Counted from the stretch's first letter, positions 36,952 through 45,691 are shown. The stretch is DNA of 64,000 nucleotides from Porcincola sp945869225 (GCF_052118625.1 NZ_JBQKGW010000011.1:26944-90943); one strand, 5' to 3'. A program made the numbers and translations. The notes: generated by a model not told the origin, from the sequence alone.

Positions 36952-37263
36952 GCCTGAGGCAGTCCTGGCAATGAACCATTGAAAGTCCGCACATCCATAC
37001 ATCAATATGAGCCATTGAGAGCCCGCATCAGGTGGGGCGGCCTCCATGGCTCATTTTCTTGTTTGACGCACCTTTTCGGGAGGTGTTACCATACAGCTGT
37101 TCATATGATGATTACAGTGCCAAAAGTTTGTCACCACGCATGCTTGCATGCAAGTATTGGCAGGACTGATTGACACGCTCCACATGAGGCATGAAGTGGC
37201 GCGCAAGCGACACGAGAATGCCGAGTGTGGCAGAGTAAGATGGAAATACCGACAGGAGATATC
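36952..37263 (+). promoter_or_regulatory. Intergenic region with terminator-like stem and promoter
   Basis: This 312-bp gap holds a long-range stem (ATGAGCCAT at 37007-37015, ATGGCTCAT at 37046-37054, then TTTTCTTG) that may end copA. TTGACG at 37063-37068 and TACCAT at 37087-37092 form a possible promoter. The leader that follows contains the palindrome CTTGCATGCAAG near 37143-37154. No gene is visible. Confidence 0.5.
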
Positions 37264-38178
37264 ATGATGAGACGCAGAGATTCAGATAGAAGACACAGAT
37301 TGGCGGCAGCTGTCCTGGCAGCAGGTGTGCTTGCGGGCAGCGTGGCGGCCGGTCCGGCTGCAGTATATGCGGGAGAAGGAACGACAGCTCCGGCCGGAAC
37401 AGAAAAACCGTCAGGTGCGGCAGCTCAGACAGGACCAACAGAGGAAGCGATGTCGGAGACCGGCAAGGTAGCGATGTCGGAGCAGGAGCACGGGATCCCC
37501 GCCGATGAGTGGCTGTCCATCGGATCGGTTGTGAAGGTAAAGGGATACAAACGAAGCTTTATGGTGCTTGGACGCGCGGTTCTCAACGACAGTGACAGCC
37601 GCTACTATGATTACTGCGCCTGCCTCTATCCGGACGGATATATGGGCGGAACCCTCTATTTCTTCAACCAGGATCTGATTGCGAAGGTGGAGTCAGAGGG
37701 CTATGAGGATGCCTATGAGAAGCTCTACCGGGAAGAAAATCTGGACGGGCTTGATGTGGAAGCCTTAACAGACGGAAGTCAGTCGGAGGCAGCGAAGGCG
37801 GAAGAGACGGAAAGCGGCGAAGCGGCTGCAGGCAGGCAGAAAACGGAGAGCAAAGCGGCTGCAGGCGGGCAGAAAACAGAGAGCGGAGCAGCGGAAGCAG
37901 GCGGGCAGAAAACGGAAGGCAGTACGCAAGCGGAAGAGACCGTGCAGACAGAGCCTGCAGAAAGTGAAACCGCAGGTACTGTTTACACGACGACAACAAA
38001 TGTCCGGCTCAGATCAGATCCATCCACAGACGGAGAAGCGCTGACAACAATCCCCGGCGGGCGTCAGGTGACGGCGGACACCTCCCGGAAGGAGAAGGAC
38101 GGCTGGATTCCGGTGCTTTTCACGGACGACGCCGGAAAGATTCTGTCCGGCTGGATCAAGAAAGCATATCTGAAGTGA
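37264..38178 (+). CDS. Secreted DUF4176-like protein with C-terminal SH3 domain
   Basis: The 304-residue protein starts with a signal peptide (MMRRRDSDRRHRL then a hydrophobic Ala/Val/Leu stretch ending near VYAGEG). Residues about 85-165 resemble DUF4176: SIGSVVKVKGYKRSFMVLGR, YYDYCACLYPDGYMGG and YFFNQDLIAKV. A low-complexity linker of QKTE and AAAG units follows (about 185-245). The last 65 residues form a bacterial SH3 domain (TNVRLRSDPSTDGEALTTIPGG to GWIKKAYLK). DUF4176 is normally a small cytosolic protein in type VII secretion loci; here it is exported and joined to a wall-binding type module. No other type VII genes are in the window. Confidence 0.8.
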   Translation: MMRRRDSDRRHRLAAAVLAAGVLAGSVAAGPAAVYAGEGTTAPAGTEKPSGAAAQTGPTEEAMSETGKVAMSEQEHGIPADEWLSIGSVVKVKGYKRSFMVLGRAVLNDSDSRYYDYCACLYPDGYMGGTLYFFNQDLIAKVESEGYEDAYEKLYREENLDGLDVEALTDGSQSEAAKAEETESGEAAAGRQKTESKAAAGGQKTESGAAEAGGQKTEGSTQAEETVQTEPAESETAGTVYTTTTNVRLRSDPSTDGEALTTIPGGRQVTADTSRKEKDGWIPVLFTDDAGKILSGWIKKAYLK

Positions 38179-38246
38179 GGGTATTCTGTTGCAGAGGAAC
38201 AGCCGCTGCGGATTCAGGCACCGGCTGACAGGTCAGGAGAGAGAAC

Positions 38247-40688
38247 TTGAACATCAACGAAACCATATCAAAGGAACTAGGCATCGGCCTCTGGCAGGTA
38301 GAGGCGGTTGTGAAACTGATTGACGAGGGAAACACCATCCCGTTTATCGCCAGATACCGCAAGGAGATGCATGGCTCTCTGAATGACGAGCAGCTGCGCA
38401 AGCTGGATGAGCGTCTGACTTATCTCCGCTCGCTCGAAGACAGGAAGGCGACGGCTCTCTCTTCCATCGAAGAGCAGGGAAAGCTGACGGAAGCGCTGAA
38501 AAAACAGATCGAGGCGGCGCTGACGATGGTCGAGCTGGAGGATCTGTACAGGCCGTATAAGCCAAAGCGCAGAACCCGTGCAACCATCGCGGCGGAGAAA
38601 GGACTTCAGCCGCTTGCGGACATCCTCCTGAAGCAGGAGACGGATGACACGCCTGAGAATCTCGCATCGTCATACGTCGATTTGGAAAAGGGCGTGACAT
38701 CGGTGGAGGAAGCCCTTTCCGGTGCGGGGGACATCATTGCAGAGAATATTTCGGACCGGGCAGATTTGAGGACCAGAATCCGCGAGATTACGACAGCAGA
38801 GGGAATTCTCACATCGGAAGTGAAAAAGGACCAGGACGACCCGCAGTCCGTGTATGCACAGTATTTTCATTTTCAGGGAAAGGTATCCGCGCTGAAGGGA
38901 CACCAGATTCTGGCCCTGAACCGAGGGGAGAAGGAAAAGGTTCTGGCTGTCTCGCTTCAGGCTCCGGAGGATCGGATCCTGGGCGTCATCCGGCATGCCG
39001 TCATCACCCGGCCGGATGCGCCGACGGCAGGGCTCCTGGAACATGTCTGCGAGGATGCCTACAGCAGGCTGATCGAGCCTGCGATTGAGCGCGAGGTGCG
39101 CGGCAGTCTGACGGCGCAGGCGGAGGACGGAGCAATCGATGTCTTTGGGAAGAATCTCCGCCAGCTTCTCATGCAGCCACCGATTGCGGGGCAGACTGTT
39201 CTTGGCTGGGATCCGGCATTCCGGACAGGGTGCAAGCTGGCGGTTGTCGACGAAACCGGCAAAGTGCTCGACACGACCGTCGTCTATCCGACCGAGCCGA
39301 CAACTCCGGCTAAGATTGCGGCAGCGAAGAAAAAGGTTGAAGAACTCATTTCAAAATACCATGTGACGCTCATATCCTGCGGAAATGGAACAGCCTCCAG
39401 GGAATCGGAGAAGATTATCGCGGAGATCATCGCGGAGGTGCCGGAGCAGGTGCACTATGCGATTGTCAGCGAGGCAGGGGCGTCGGTATACTCGGCAAGC
39501 GAGCTGGCGACGGAGGAATTCCCCACGTTCGATGTTGGACAGAGAAGCGCGGCATCCATCGCCAGACGGCTTCAGGATCCGCTGGCGGAGCTCGTCAAGA
39601 TTGACCCGAAGTCGATCGGGGTCGGTCAGTACCAGCATGACTGTGACCAGAAGAAGCTGGGCGGAAAGCTGGAAGGTGTGGTCGAGGACTGTGTCAATGA
39701 GGTTGGCGTTGACCTGAATACAGCGTCCTGGCCGCTGCTTCTGTACGTGTCCGGCATCACCAAAAAGACGGCGAAGTCGATCGTCAGCTACCGGGAGGAG
39801 AACGGGAAATTCGAGGACAGAAAGCAGCTCCTGAAGGTGTCCGGGCTCGGTCCGAAGGCCTTCGAGCAGTGCGCAGGTTTCCTGCGGATCCGGGGCGGTA
39901 AGAATCCGCTCGATATGACCGGGGTGCATCCGGAGTCCTATGAGGCGGCAGCCAGGCTGCTGAAGGAATTCGGTTATACCAAGGAGGACGTCGAGAAGGG
40001 TCAGATCCGCGATCTTGACAGCCGCATCCGCACGGAGGGCGGCATCGGAAGGCTGGCGGAGCAATTTGGTGTCGGAAAAGAGACACTGGCAGATATCGCG
40101 AAGGAGCTGGAGAAGCCGGGGAGGGATCCCCGCTCTGACATGCCGAAGCCGGTCCTCAGATCGGATGTCATGGATATGAAGGATCTGAAACCGGGCATGA
40201 TTCTCAAGGGCACCGTCCGGAACATTGTGGACTTCGGCGCATTTGTAGACATCGGGGTCCACGAGGACGGTCTGGTGCACATCTCTCAGATGAGTGACCA
40301 TGGCTTTGTCAAGTCCCCGCTGGATGTTGTCTCAGTCGGAGACATTGTAGATGTGAAGGTGCTGGACGTGGATCTGAACCGGAACCGTATCTCCCTGTCG
40401 ATGAAGCTCGGAGAACCGGCGGTTCATGGGAAGAAGCAGGATGGGGCGTCATCTGGCGGCCATAAGCAGGAAAAACAGCGCCCGGACAGCCGCCGCGAAG
40501 ACGAAAGGAACAGCAGACAGCGCCAGAATGGAAGACGCGGGGGTGTAAAGACCGGGATACAGCACCAGAATGACAGGCGTGCAGATGGAAAGAGCGGCGG
40601 GCAGCGTCCGGACAGCCGCGAGGAACGGAGCAGCCGGCAGGAGAACGGCGGGCTGGATCTGTCGGCACTGCTCCGGAAGTGGAACTGA
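38247..40688 (+). CDS. tex: Tex family S1 RNA-binding transcription accessory protein
   Basis: The 813-residue protein has the Tex layout: N-terminal helical domain with YRKEMHGSLNDEQLRKL, a YqgF-like domain with GWDPAFRTGCKLAVVDETG near residue 320, helix-hairpin-helix region (ASWPLLLYVSGI, KVSGLGPKAFEQCAGFLRI) near 495-560 and an S1 domain near 645-715 (GTVRNIVDFGAFVDIGVHEDGLVHIS). The last 95 residues are a hydrophilic Arg/Gln/Gly-rich tail, longer than usual. The start is TTG 38247 behind AGGAGAGAG; no better in-frame start exists. Confidence 0.95.
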   Translation: MNINETISKELGIGLWQVEAVVKLIDEGNTIPFIARYRKEMHGSLNDEQLRKLDERLTYLRSLEDRKATALSSIEEQGKLTEALKKQIEAALTMVELEDLYRPYKPKRRTRATIAAEKGLQPLADILLKQETDDTPENLASSYVDLEKGVTSVEEALSGAGDIIAENISDRADLRTRIREITTAEGILTSEVKKDQDDPQSVYAQYFHFQGKVSALKGHQILALNRGEKEKVLAVSLQAPEDRILGVIRHAVITRPDAPTAGLLEHVCEDAYSRLIEPAIEREVRGSLTAQAEDGAIDVFGKNLRQLLMQPPIAGQTVLGWDPAFRTGCKLAVVDETGKVLDTTVVYPTEPTTPAKIAAAKKKVEELISKYHVTLISCGNGTASRESEKIIAEIIAEVPEQVHYAIVSEAGASVYSASELATEEFPTFDVGQRSAASIARRLQDPLAELVKIDPKSIGVGQYQHDCDQKKLGGKLEGVVEDCVNEVGVDLNTASWPLLLYVSGITKKTAKSIVSYREENGKFEDRKQLLKVSGLGPKAFEQCAGFLRIRGGKNPLDMTGVHPESYEAAARLLKEFGYTKEDVEKGQIRDLDSRIRTEGGIGRLAEQFGVGKETLADIAKELEKPGRDPRSDMPKPVLRSDVMDMKDLKPGMILKGTVRNIVDFGAFVDIGVHEDGLVHISQMSDHGFVKSPLDVVSVGDIVDVKVLDVDLNRNRISLSMKLGEPAVHGKKQDGASSGGHKQEKQRPDSRREDERNSRQRQNGRRGGVKTGIQHQNDRRADGKSGGQRPDSREERSSRQENGGLDLSALLRKWN

Positions 40689-40722
40689 ATCTGCATAGGC
40701 GTGTCCGGCGCCACTTCAGCAT

Positions 40723-40751
40723 TTGACACCCGTTTGGTGCGGTGTTATGGT
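40723..40751 (+). promoter_or_regulatory. Promoter of the flavodoxin-like gene
   Basis: A perfect TTGACA at 40723-40728 is followed 17 bp later by TATGGT at 40746-40751, about 65 bp before ATG 40818. Confidence 0.65.
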
Positions 40752-40817
40752 ACGAACAGAAGATAATGATGTCAGGAAATAGAAACCTGGCTGAAGGAAA
40801 AGGAAAGGAAATCAGAT

Positions 40818-41240
40818 ATGTACGGCAAGATTGCAGTCGTGTATGACGGAGACAGAGATGACATCGTGGATATGGCCGATGCGGTCGCAAAAGGAGCAGA
40901 GGATGCCGGCGGGAAGGTTGATATGTTTACCGCTGAGGAGTTTAACACCAATATGGCGGTTTCCTACTCGGGGATTGCACTCGGAACGCCGATGATCAAA
41001 AAGGGAGAGGGGCTGAACTGCAGGTTCGGCCGCCTGTACAATGCGCTTAAGCCGAAGCTTCAGGGAAAAAAGGTCGCGCTTTTCACGAACAAGGACGGAG
41101 ATGACAACTGGATCATCCATCTGGAACGTGATATCCACGGGGCGGGCATCATTCTGGAGACTGCAAGTGTCGTCGCGGACGGGGAGATCACGGATGACAT
41201 TCTCGCGGAGTGCGAAAGACTCGGACGGGAGATTGTCTGA
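40818..41240 (+). CDS. Flavodoxin-like domain protein
   Basis: The 140-residue protein has the flavodoxin-like alternation: KIAVVYDGDRDDIVDMADAVAKGA, YSGIALGTPMI, KVALFTNKDGDDNW and a final helix. The phosphate loop is acidic (DGDRDD) instead of the usual Ser/Thr-rich loop, and the flavin-stacking loops are short, so FMN binding is doubtful. It has its own promoter and terminator and so is probably monocistronic. The closest description is a flavodoxin-fold protein of unknown role. Confidence 0.7.
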   Translation: MYGKIAVVYDGDRDDIVDMADAVAKGAEDAGGKVDMFTAEEFNTNMAVSYSGIALGTPMIKKGEGLNCRFGRLYNALKPKLQGKKVALFTNKDGDDNWIIHLERDIHGAGIILETASVVADGEITDDILAECERLGREIV

Positions 41241-41263
41241 CCAATCTTTATGATGCTTCATAT

Positions 41264-41310
41264 AGCGGCTGTTTTCCTACCTCAGGAGAGGGGAGGCAAC
41301 CGCTTTTTTT
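41264..41310 (+). terminator. Rho-independent terminator
   Basis: AGCGG at 41264 pairs with CCGCT near 41300; inside, CCT and CTC pair with GAG and AGG. Seven T follow. It lies just after the flavodoxin-like gene. Confidence 0.75.
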
Positions 41311-41369
41311 GGCTCATTTTGTACGAAATTGCAGAAGATGCCGGGCTGTATTGTTACCGGCTGAGCTTC

Positions 41370-41398
41370 TTGAATAACTGACAGGCTCAGGATAGAAT
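41370..41398 (+). promoter_or_regulatory. Promoter of the two-helix membrane protein gene
   Basis: TTGAAT at 41370-41375 and TAGAAT at 41393-41398 are 17 bp apart, 50 bp before ATG 41448. Confidence 0.65.
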
Positions 41399-41447
41399 GG
41401 TGAAAGCAGTATGAAAAGCAGTTTCGATATCCAGAGAGGAGTCCTTT

Positions 41448-42152
41448 ATGGACAGAAAAACGACCCTCCGCGTGGTGCTGGCGCTCATTGTCCTGTCAGC
41501 AGCTATTTATCTTCTGCAGGTTCTGATTTTTCATGATGAGCGGACAACCGTCTTCTATCTTCTGCAAGATCTGGCATTTATGCCGGTCACCATCGCCATC
41601 GCAACCCTGGTGGTCGGAGAGCTCGTAGAGGAACGCGAGAAGAAAGAGCGGCTCGAAAAGACAAAGATGCTGACAAGTTCATTTTTTACGGGAATCGGCG
41701 CTTTCCTGATCCGGGAAATTCTGCAAATGACCGATGCGGATGGTCTTGTATACGAAGTCGTGAAAAATGGTGCGGAGCAGTCCGGGAGGGTTGGAGAAGT
41801 CCAAAAACAACTTCAGAGTGTGAAGCTGAACGTTCACATTGATGCTGCCGGTTATACGAAAATTCAGCAGATCATCCGATCCAACCAGACCAATATTCTG
41901 GTCATCGCATCCAATCCGCTGATCATCGAGCACGAATGCTTCTCTGAGATGCTCTGGGGCGTGTTCCATCTCATGGATGAATTTCGCCTGCGTGGATCCT
42001 GGGATGACCTTTCAGAACAGGATATTGAACATTTCAACCAGGACTTTGAGAAAGTCCTTCGTCTTCTACTCATGAACTGGGTCGGGAATGTACGGTATCT
42101 GAAGGAGACCTATCCGGCGTTTTATGCGGCAGCATCGACAAAGATCGAGTGA
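41448..42152 (+). CDS. Membrane-anchored protein of unknown function
   Basis: The 234-residue protein has two N-terminal hydrophobic helices (about residues 8-27 and 40-62) separated by a short loop, then a charged coiled-coil-like stretch (ELVEEREKKERLEKTK) and a cytosolic helical domain of about 160 residues. No family motif is recognised. It has its own promoter and an AGAGAGGAG site. The cytosolic part contains a conserved-looking LVIASNPLIIEHECFSEM segment. It might be a sensor or scaffold; nothing proves a role. Confidence 0.7.
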   Translation: MDRKTTLRVVLALIVLSAAIYLLQVLIFHDERTTVFYLLQDLAFMPVTIAIATLVVGELVEEREKKERLEKTKMLTSSFFTGIGAFLIREILQMTDADGLVYEVVKNGAEQSGRVGEVQKQLQSVKLNVHIDAAGYTKIQQIIRSNQTNILVIASNPLIIEHECFSEMLWGVFHLMDEFRLRGSWDDLSEQDIEHFNQDFEKVLRLLLMNWVGNVRYLKETYPAFYAAASTKIE

Positions 42153-42286
42153 TGCGGGAGCGCCGATGTTATAGAAAAAGATGCAGAGAGCCGGGATCAA
42201 CGGGCAGAAGGGAGGTGGGCGATGTGAATACCGTGATCGGGATCAAAGCGGCTATGATGGACAGGGCTGGTCAGGAGGACAGGACC

Positions 42287-42460
42287 ATGGAAGAGTACAG
42301 TGAGGAGCTTTACGGAATTCTATCCAAAATTGAGGAAGCAAAGGACATGCTGGCGCAGCTGACGGATGAGATGGATGACAAAGATCAAAACACAGAGGAT
42401 GTGGATGAGGCCATGGATGCGCTGGACGATGCGATCGACATTCTGGGGGATCTGGTGTAA
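42287..42460 (+). CDS. Small acidic helical protein of unknown function
   Basis: The 57-residue product is strongly acidic and helical (MEEYSEELYGILSKIEEAKD to the C-terminal DAMDALDDAIDILGDLV). ATG 42287 is chosen for the CAGGAGGACAGG site; an in-frame GTG at 42224 with GGGAGG would add 21 residues. It lies 63 bp before the ferritin gene. Confidence 0.6.
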   Translation: MEEYSEELYGILSKIEEAKDMLAQLTDEMDDKDQNTEDVDEAMDALDDAIDILGDLV

Positions 42461-42523
42461 TACACAGAACCTTCATAAAAGATGAGTATATTCACTTACA
42501 GAACGTATAAGGGAGGTATGACA

Positions 42524-43036
42524 ATGCTGAATCCGAAAGTCAGGGACCTGATCAATACGCAGATCAACAAGGAATTTTATTCTGCATATCTGTATCTGGA
42601 CTTCGCAAATTATTTTTATGATGAGGGGCTTGATGGCTTTGCGCACTGGTATGACATTCAGGCGCAGGAAGAGCGCGATCATGCGATGCTGATGAGAACC
42701 TATCTCCAGAATAACGGAGAACGGGTAGTATTCGAGGCGGTTGACAAGCCGGATAAAAGCTATTCCAGCCCGGAGGATCCGCTGCGTGAGGGCCTGGAGC
42801 ATGAGCAGTATGTCACGAGCTTGATCAACACCATATACAAGGCTGCACAGGATGTCAATGATTTCCGCACCATGCAGTGTTTCGACTGGTTTGTAAAAGA
42901 GCAGGGCGAGGAAGAAAAGAATGCCGATGACCTGATCAAAAAGTACAAGCTGTTTGGCCATGATCCAAAGGGGTTGTATGCGCTGAACCAGGAACTGCTC
43001 GGGAGAGTCTACACGGCTCCGTCTCTGGTTCTCTGA
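42524..43036 (+). CDS. Ferritin
   Basis: The 170-residue protein is a non-haem ferritin of the FtnA type: INKEFYSAYLYLDFANYF near residue 14, AQEERDHAMLM near 46 with Glu and His iron ligands, and CFDWFVKEQGEEEKNADDLI near 122. It stores iron as ferric mineral and limits Fenton chemistry in an anaerobe. ATG 42524 follows GGGAGG; ATG 42518 is less well spaced. Its stop overlaps by one base the start of a [2Fe-2S] ferredoxin gene. Confidence 0.94.
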   Translation: MLNPKVRDLINTQINKEFYSAYLYLDFANYFYDEGLDGFAHWYDIQAQEERDHAMLMRTYLQNNGERVVFEAVDKPDKSYSSPEDPLREGLEHEQYVTSLINTIYKAAQDVNDFRTMQCFDWFVKEQGEEEKNADDLIKKYKLFGHDPKGLYALNQELLGRVYTAPSLVL

Positions 43037-43221
43037 TGAGCAGGGAAGATGTGATATGCGCTTGCCGCCACGTGACGAAGGGAGATGTCCGGGATGCCAT
43101 GAAGGCAGGGGCGGACTGTTTCAAGGACGTCCGGAAGGCAACCGGTGCAGGCGGCAAGTGCGGCAAGTGTAAAAAGAAGATCAAGAAGTACATGGACAGG
43201 CACCGCGATGCAGATCCCTGA
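43036..43221 (+). CDS. Bacterioferritin-associated ferredoxin-like [2Fe-2S] protein
   Basis: The 61-residue protein has the BFD-type cysteine pattern CAC near residue 9-11 and CGKC near 42-45, with basic residues at the C-terminus. In bacteria with bacterioferritin, Bfd reduces stored Fe(III) so it can leave the shell. The TGATG overlap with the ferritin gene argues that it plays that role for the ferritin here. Confidence 0.88.
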   Translation: MSREDVICACRHVTKGDVRDAMKAGADCFKDVRKATGAGGKCGKCKKKIKKYMDRHRDADP

Positions 43222-43230
43222 GACATACGC

Positions 43231-44139
43231 TCACTGGTAAGCTTCGCAAAGCGTTTCCAGAACCTGAATGTACCGCTGTGTCAGCTGCGAGGGACGGATC
43301 GAGACCGGCAGAATATAGCCGATTTCCATGAAGTCATCGACCAGGAGTGGACGGGATATGATGTGCGGCCCGTTCAGCTCCTCGCTGATGATCCCGCTGC
43401 TGATGGTATATCCGTTGATCCCGACCAGCATGTTGAACAGGGTGGCACGGTCACAGACATAAAGCTCACGATCACAGTCCATGGTACTCAGTATTTCCTC
43501 GGAGAAATAGAAGGAGTTGTGGCTGCCCTGCTCGAAGCTGAGGCGCGGATAAGGCTTCAGATCCTCAGGAGTCACGGCGCCTCGGGCAGCGAGTGGATTG
43601 TCTTTTCCGATAAAGACATGCGGCCTGGCGATGAAAAGCCGGGTGAAGGAGAGCCCCTGGTCCCGCAGCGTTTTTCGAAGGACGGTCTCGTTGAAGCTGT
43701 TCAGATACAGAATCCCGAGCTCACTTCTGAGGTGCGCGACGTCATCGATGATGTCGTATGTCTGTGTTTCCCTCATGTGAAATTCATACTTTGTTCCGGC
43801 GTACTCCTTCAGCAGCCGGACAAATGCCTCTACGGCGAATGAGTAATGCTGTGAAGAAACGCAGAAGCGCTGCTTCACAGCATTTTTCTTTTTATATCGT
43901 TCCTGGACCAGGCTGGCCTGTTCCAGGATCTGTCTGGCATATCCGAGAAACTCGTCCCCCTCCGGCGTCAGTTCCATCCCTTTTCTTGATCTTGTAAAGA
44001 TCGGGATATCATATTCTTTCTCAAGCTCGTGGATGGCCGCGGTAAGGCTTGGCTGAGCGATATAGAGCTTTCTCGCGGCCTCCGTGATGCTTCCGGTCTC
44101 CGCCACAACGATCAGATATTCCAGCTGTTTCAGTGTCAT
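43231..44139 (-). CDS. LysR family transcriptional regulator
   Basis: The 302-residue protein starts with a standard LysR helix-turn-helix (MTLKQLEYLIVVAETGSITEAARKLYIAQPSLTAAIHELEKE) and has a normal effector domain. ATG 44139 is chosen because the family N-terminus begins there. It is transcribed away from the methionine synthase II-like gene, and the 327-bp gap holds a T-N11-A palindrome at a position typical for LysR activation. It probably controls that gene and itself. Confidence 0.93.
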   Translation of the reverse strand: MTLKQLEYLIVVAETGSITEAARKLYIAQPSLTAAIHELEKEYDIPIFTRSRKGMELTPEGDEFLGYARQILEQASLVQERYKKKNAVKQRFCVSSQHYSFAVEAFVRLLKEYAGTKYEFHMRETQTYDIIDDVAHLRSELGILYLNSFNETVLRKTLRDQGLSFTRLFIARPHVFIGKDNPLAARGAVTPEDLKPYPRLSFEQGSHNSFYFSEEILSTMDCDRELYVCDRATLFNMLVGINGYTISSGIISEELNGPHIISRPLLVDDFMEIGYILPVSIRPSQLTQRYIQVLETLCEAYQ

Positions 44140-44163
44140 ATATCCCACCCGATTCGAATGCTT

Positions 44164-44189
44164 TTTTGTCCGGCACTTTTGTCCGGTGC
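44164..44189. repeat. 13-bp tandem repeat in the LysR gene upstream region
   Basis: TTTTGTCCGGCAC (44164-44176) is followed directly by TTTTGTCCGGTGC (44177-44189), with 11 of 13 bases identical. It lies 25-50 bp upstream of the LysR start, in its leader or promoter. Confidence 0.8.
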
Positions 44190-44267
44190 TTCATACAGTC
44201 TCTTCGATGATCAGAAGAGAATCGGAACTTCTTCAATCAATAGGTTCAGCATACAGTGTATCATGGT

Positions 44268-44336
44268 CCATAGATTCTATCTATGGTATTTCAAATGAAA
44301 CAGGTATTTTACCAGAAAGGATGTCTTTCATATAAT
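44268..44336 (+). promoter_or_regulatory. LysR-type operator and promoter of the methionine synthase-like gene
   Basis: CCATAGATTCTATCTATGG (44268-44286) is a perfect palindrome with 8-bp arms and contains TAGATTCTATCTA, an exact T-N11-A LysR box. TTTACC (44308-44313) and TATAAT (44331-44336) form a 17-bp promoter downstream, placing the operator near -65, the classic activating position. Confidence 0.78.
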
Positions 44337-44466
44337 CGGGGACAGGATCCAGGAAGAGGGAATACAGCCGCGTGCATGCCAGGTGTTCCTTTTCATTGGA
44401 AACAGGAAGAAAGCAAAAAGGAACTGACAGGGGATCGCCAGGAAAACAACAGGAGGACCGGGACAG

Positions 44467-45585
44467 ATGAAGACACTTCAGACACCATTTCGATATGATT
44501 ATGTAGGAAGCTTTCTCAGACCACAGAAGCTCAAGGAAGCCAGAAGGGCATTTGACACAGGGAGGATCAGCCACGACGACCTGAAGAAGGTTGAGGATGA
44601 GGCCATCACGAAGCTGATCGGGAAGCTGAAGGAGCTCGGCTACCCTGTTCTTACGGATGGGGAATTCAGAAGAGCAACCTGGCATCTTGATTTTATGTGG
44701 GCATTCGACGGAATCGGACATGAACCGACAAAGACCGGACTTCCATTTCACGGAGAGGCGGCGATGATCGATGACACCTATATTGATGGAAAACTCGGAT
44801 TGACTGGGGAGCATCCGTTTGTGGAGCACTTCCGGTTTGTAAAACAGTTCGAGGATGAGAATACGGTAGCAAAGCAGACCATCCCGGCGCCGGCGCAGTT
44901 CCTCGCGCAGTTCACGATGCCGTTCAACCGGGCTGCCACGCGGGAATCCTACAGTACCGATGAGGAGCTTGAGGATGATATCGTCCGGGTTTATGGCAAG
45001 GTGATTCGCGACCTTTATACGGCCGGCTGCCGGAATCTGCAGCTGGACGACTGCACCTGGGGGATGCTGGCGGACAAAATCGGACCGTCTCTGTACGGGA
45101 CAACAAGGGAAGGAGCACTTGCCATCCAGAAGAAGCACAGGGACATCAACAACAGGGTGATTGCGGAGGCCCCCTCGGATATGATTGTCAATACCCATGT
45201 CTGCAGAGGAAACTTCCATTCGACCTTTGCGAACAGCGGGCCATATGACGGTGTGGCGGATATTCTGTTCGGGGAGGAGAACGTCAATGCCTACTATCTT
45301 GAGTTTGACGATGAGCGCTCCGGCGGCTTTTCACCGCTGGCAAAGGTGAGCGGAGACAAGAAAGTGGTCCTTGGCCTGGTTACGACAAAATCCCCGAAGC
45401 TCGAAAGCAGGCAGGTACTCATCGACAGAATTCATCAGGCGGCAAGATATATCCCGCTTGAAAGGCTCTGCCTGAGCCCGCAGTGCGGCTTCGCCTCATG
45501 CGAGATCGGAAATAAGCTGACGCAGGAAGAACAGTGGGCAAAGCTCCGGCTGGTGAAGGAAGTCGCGGAGGAAGTCTGGGGATAA
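44467..45585 (+). CDS. Cobalamin-independent methionine synthase II-like protein (MetE C-terminal domain)
   Basis: The 372-residue protein corresponds to the catalytic C-terminal barrel of MetE (YxjG/YxjH type). It opens with YDYVGSFLRP and TDGEFRR. The zinc ligands are visible as HVCRG (His, Cys), YYLEFDDERSG (Glu) and LSPQCGFAS (Cys). Such short forms transfer a methyl group to a thiol, not always homocysteine. A LysR regulator is divergent, and the leader of about 120 bp has no recognisable SAM riboswitch. GGAGGAC precedes ATG 44467. Confidence 0.92.
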   Translation: MKTLQTPFRYDYVGSFLRPQKLKEARRAFDTGRISHDDLKKVEDEAITKLIGKLKELGYPVLTDGEFRRATWHLDFMWAFDGIGHEPTKTGLPFHGEAAMIDDTYIDGKLGLTGEHPFVEHFRFVKQFEDENTVAKQTIPAPAQFLAQFTMPFNRAATRESYSTDEELEDDIVRVYGKVIRDLYTAGCRNLQLDDCTWGMLADKIGPSLYGTTREGALAIQKKHRDINNRVIAEAPSDMIVNTHVCRGNFHSTFANSGPYDGVADILFGEENVNAYYLEFDDERSGGFSPLAKVSGDKKVVLGLVTTKSPKLESRQVLIDRIHQAARYIPLERLCLSPQCGFASCEIGNKLTQEEQWAKLRLVKEVAEEVWG

Positions 45586-45600
45586 GCAGCCGGCATCATA

Positions 45601-45629
45601 GTCAAGTTCCTGCTTGACTCTTGTATAAT
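45601..45629 (+). promoter_or_regulatory. Candidate promoter with GTCAAG/CTTGAC dyad
   Basis: GTCAAG (45601-45606) and CTTGAC (45613-45618) form a perfect 6-bp inverted repeat next to a TATAAT at 45624-45629. No true -35 is present, so an activator or repressor could act here. It is upstream of the operon that begins at 45800. Confidence 0.5.
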
Positions 45630-45691
45630 ACCAGGGTTTACGATCCTCCCAACAAGCAATAAAGAAGTTCAAGTACACAGTTTCCGGATGA

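Noticed and set aside
37143..37154. CTTGCATGCAAG palindrome as an operator
   Set aside because: A single 12-bp palindrome inside a leader, with no partner site or regulator, is too weak to claim.
44343..44466. SAM riboswitch in the methionine synthase-like leader
   Set aside because: I could not find the conserved SAM-I core or a terminator in the leader.
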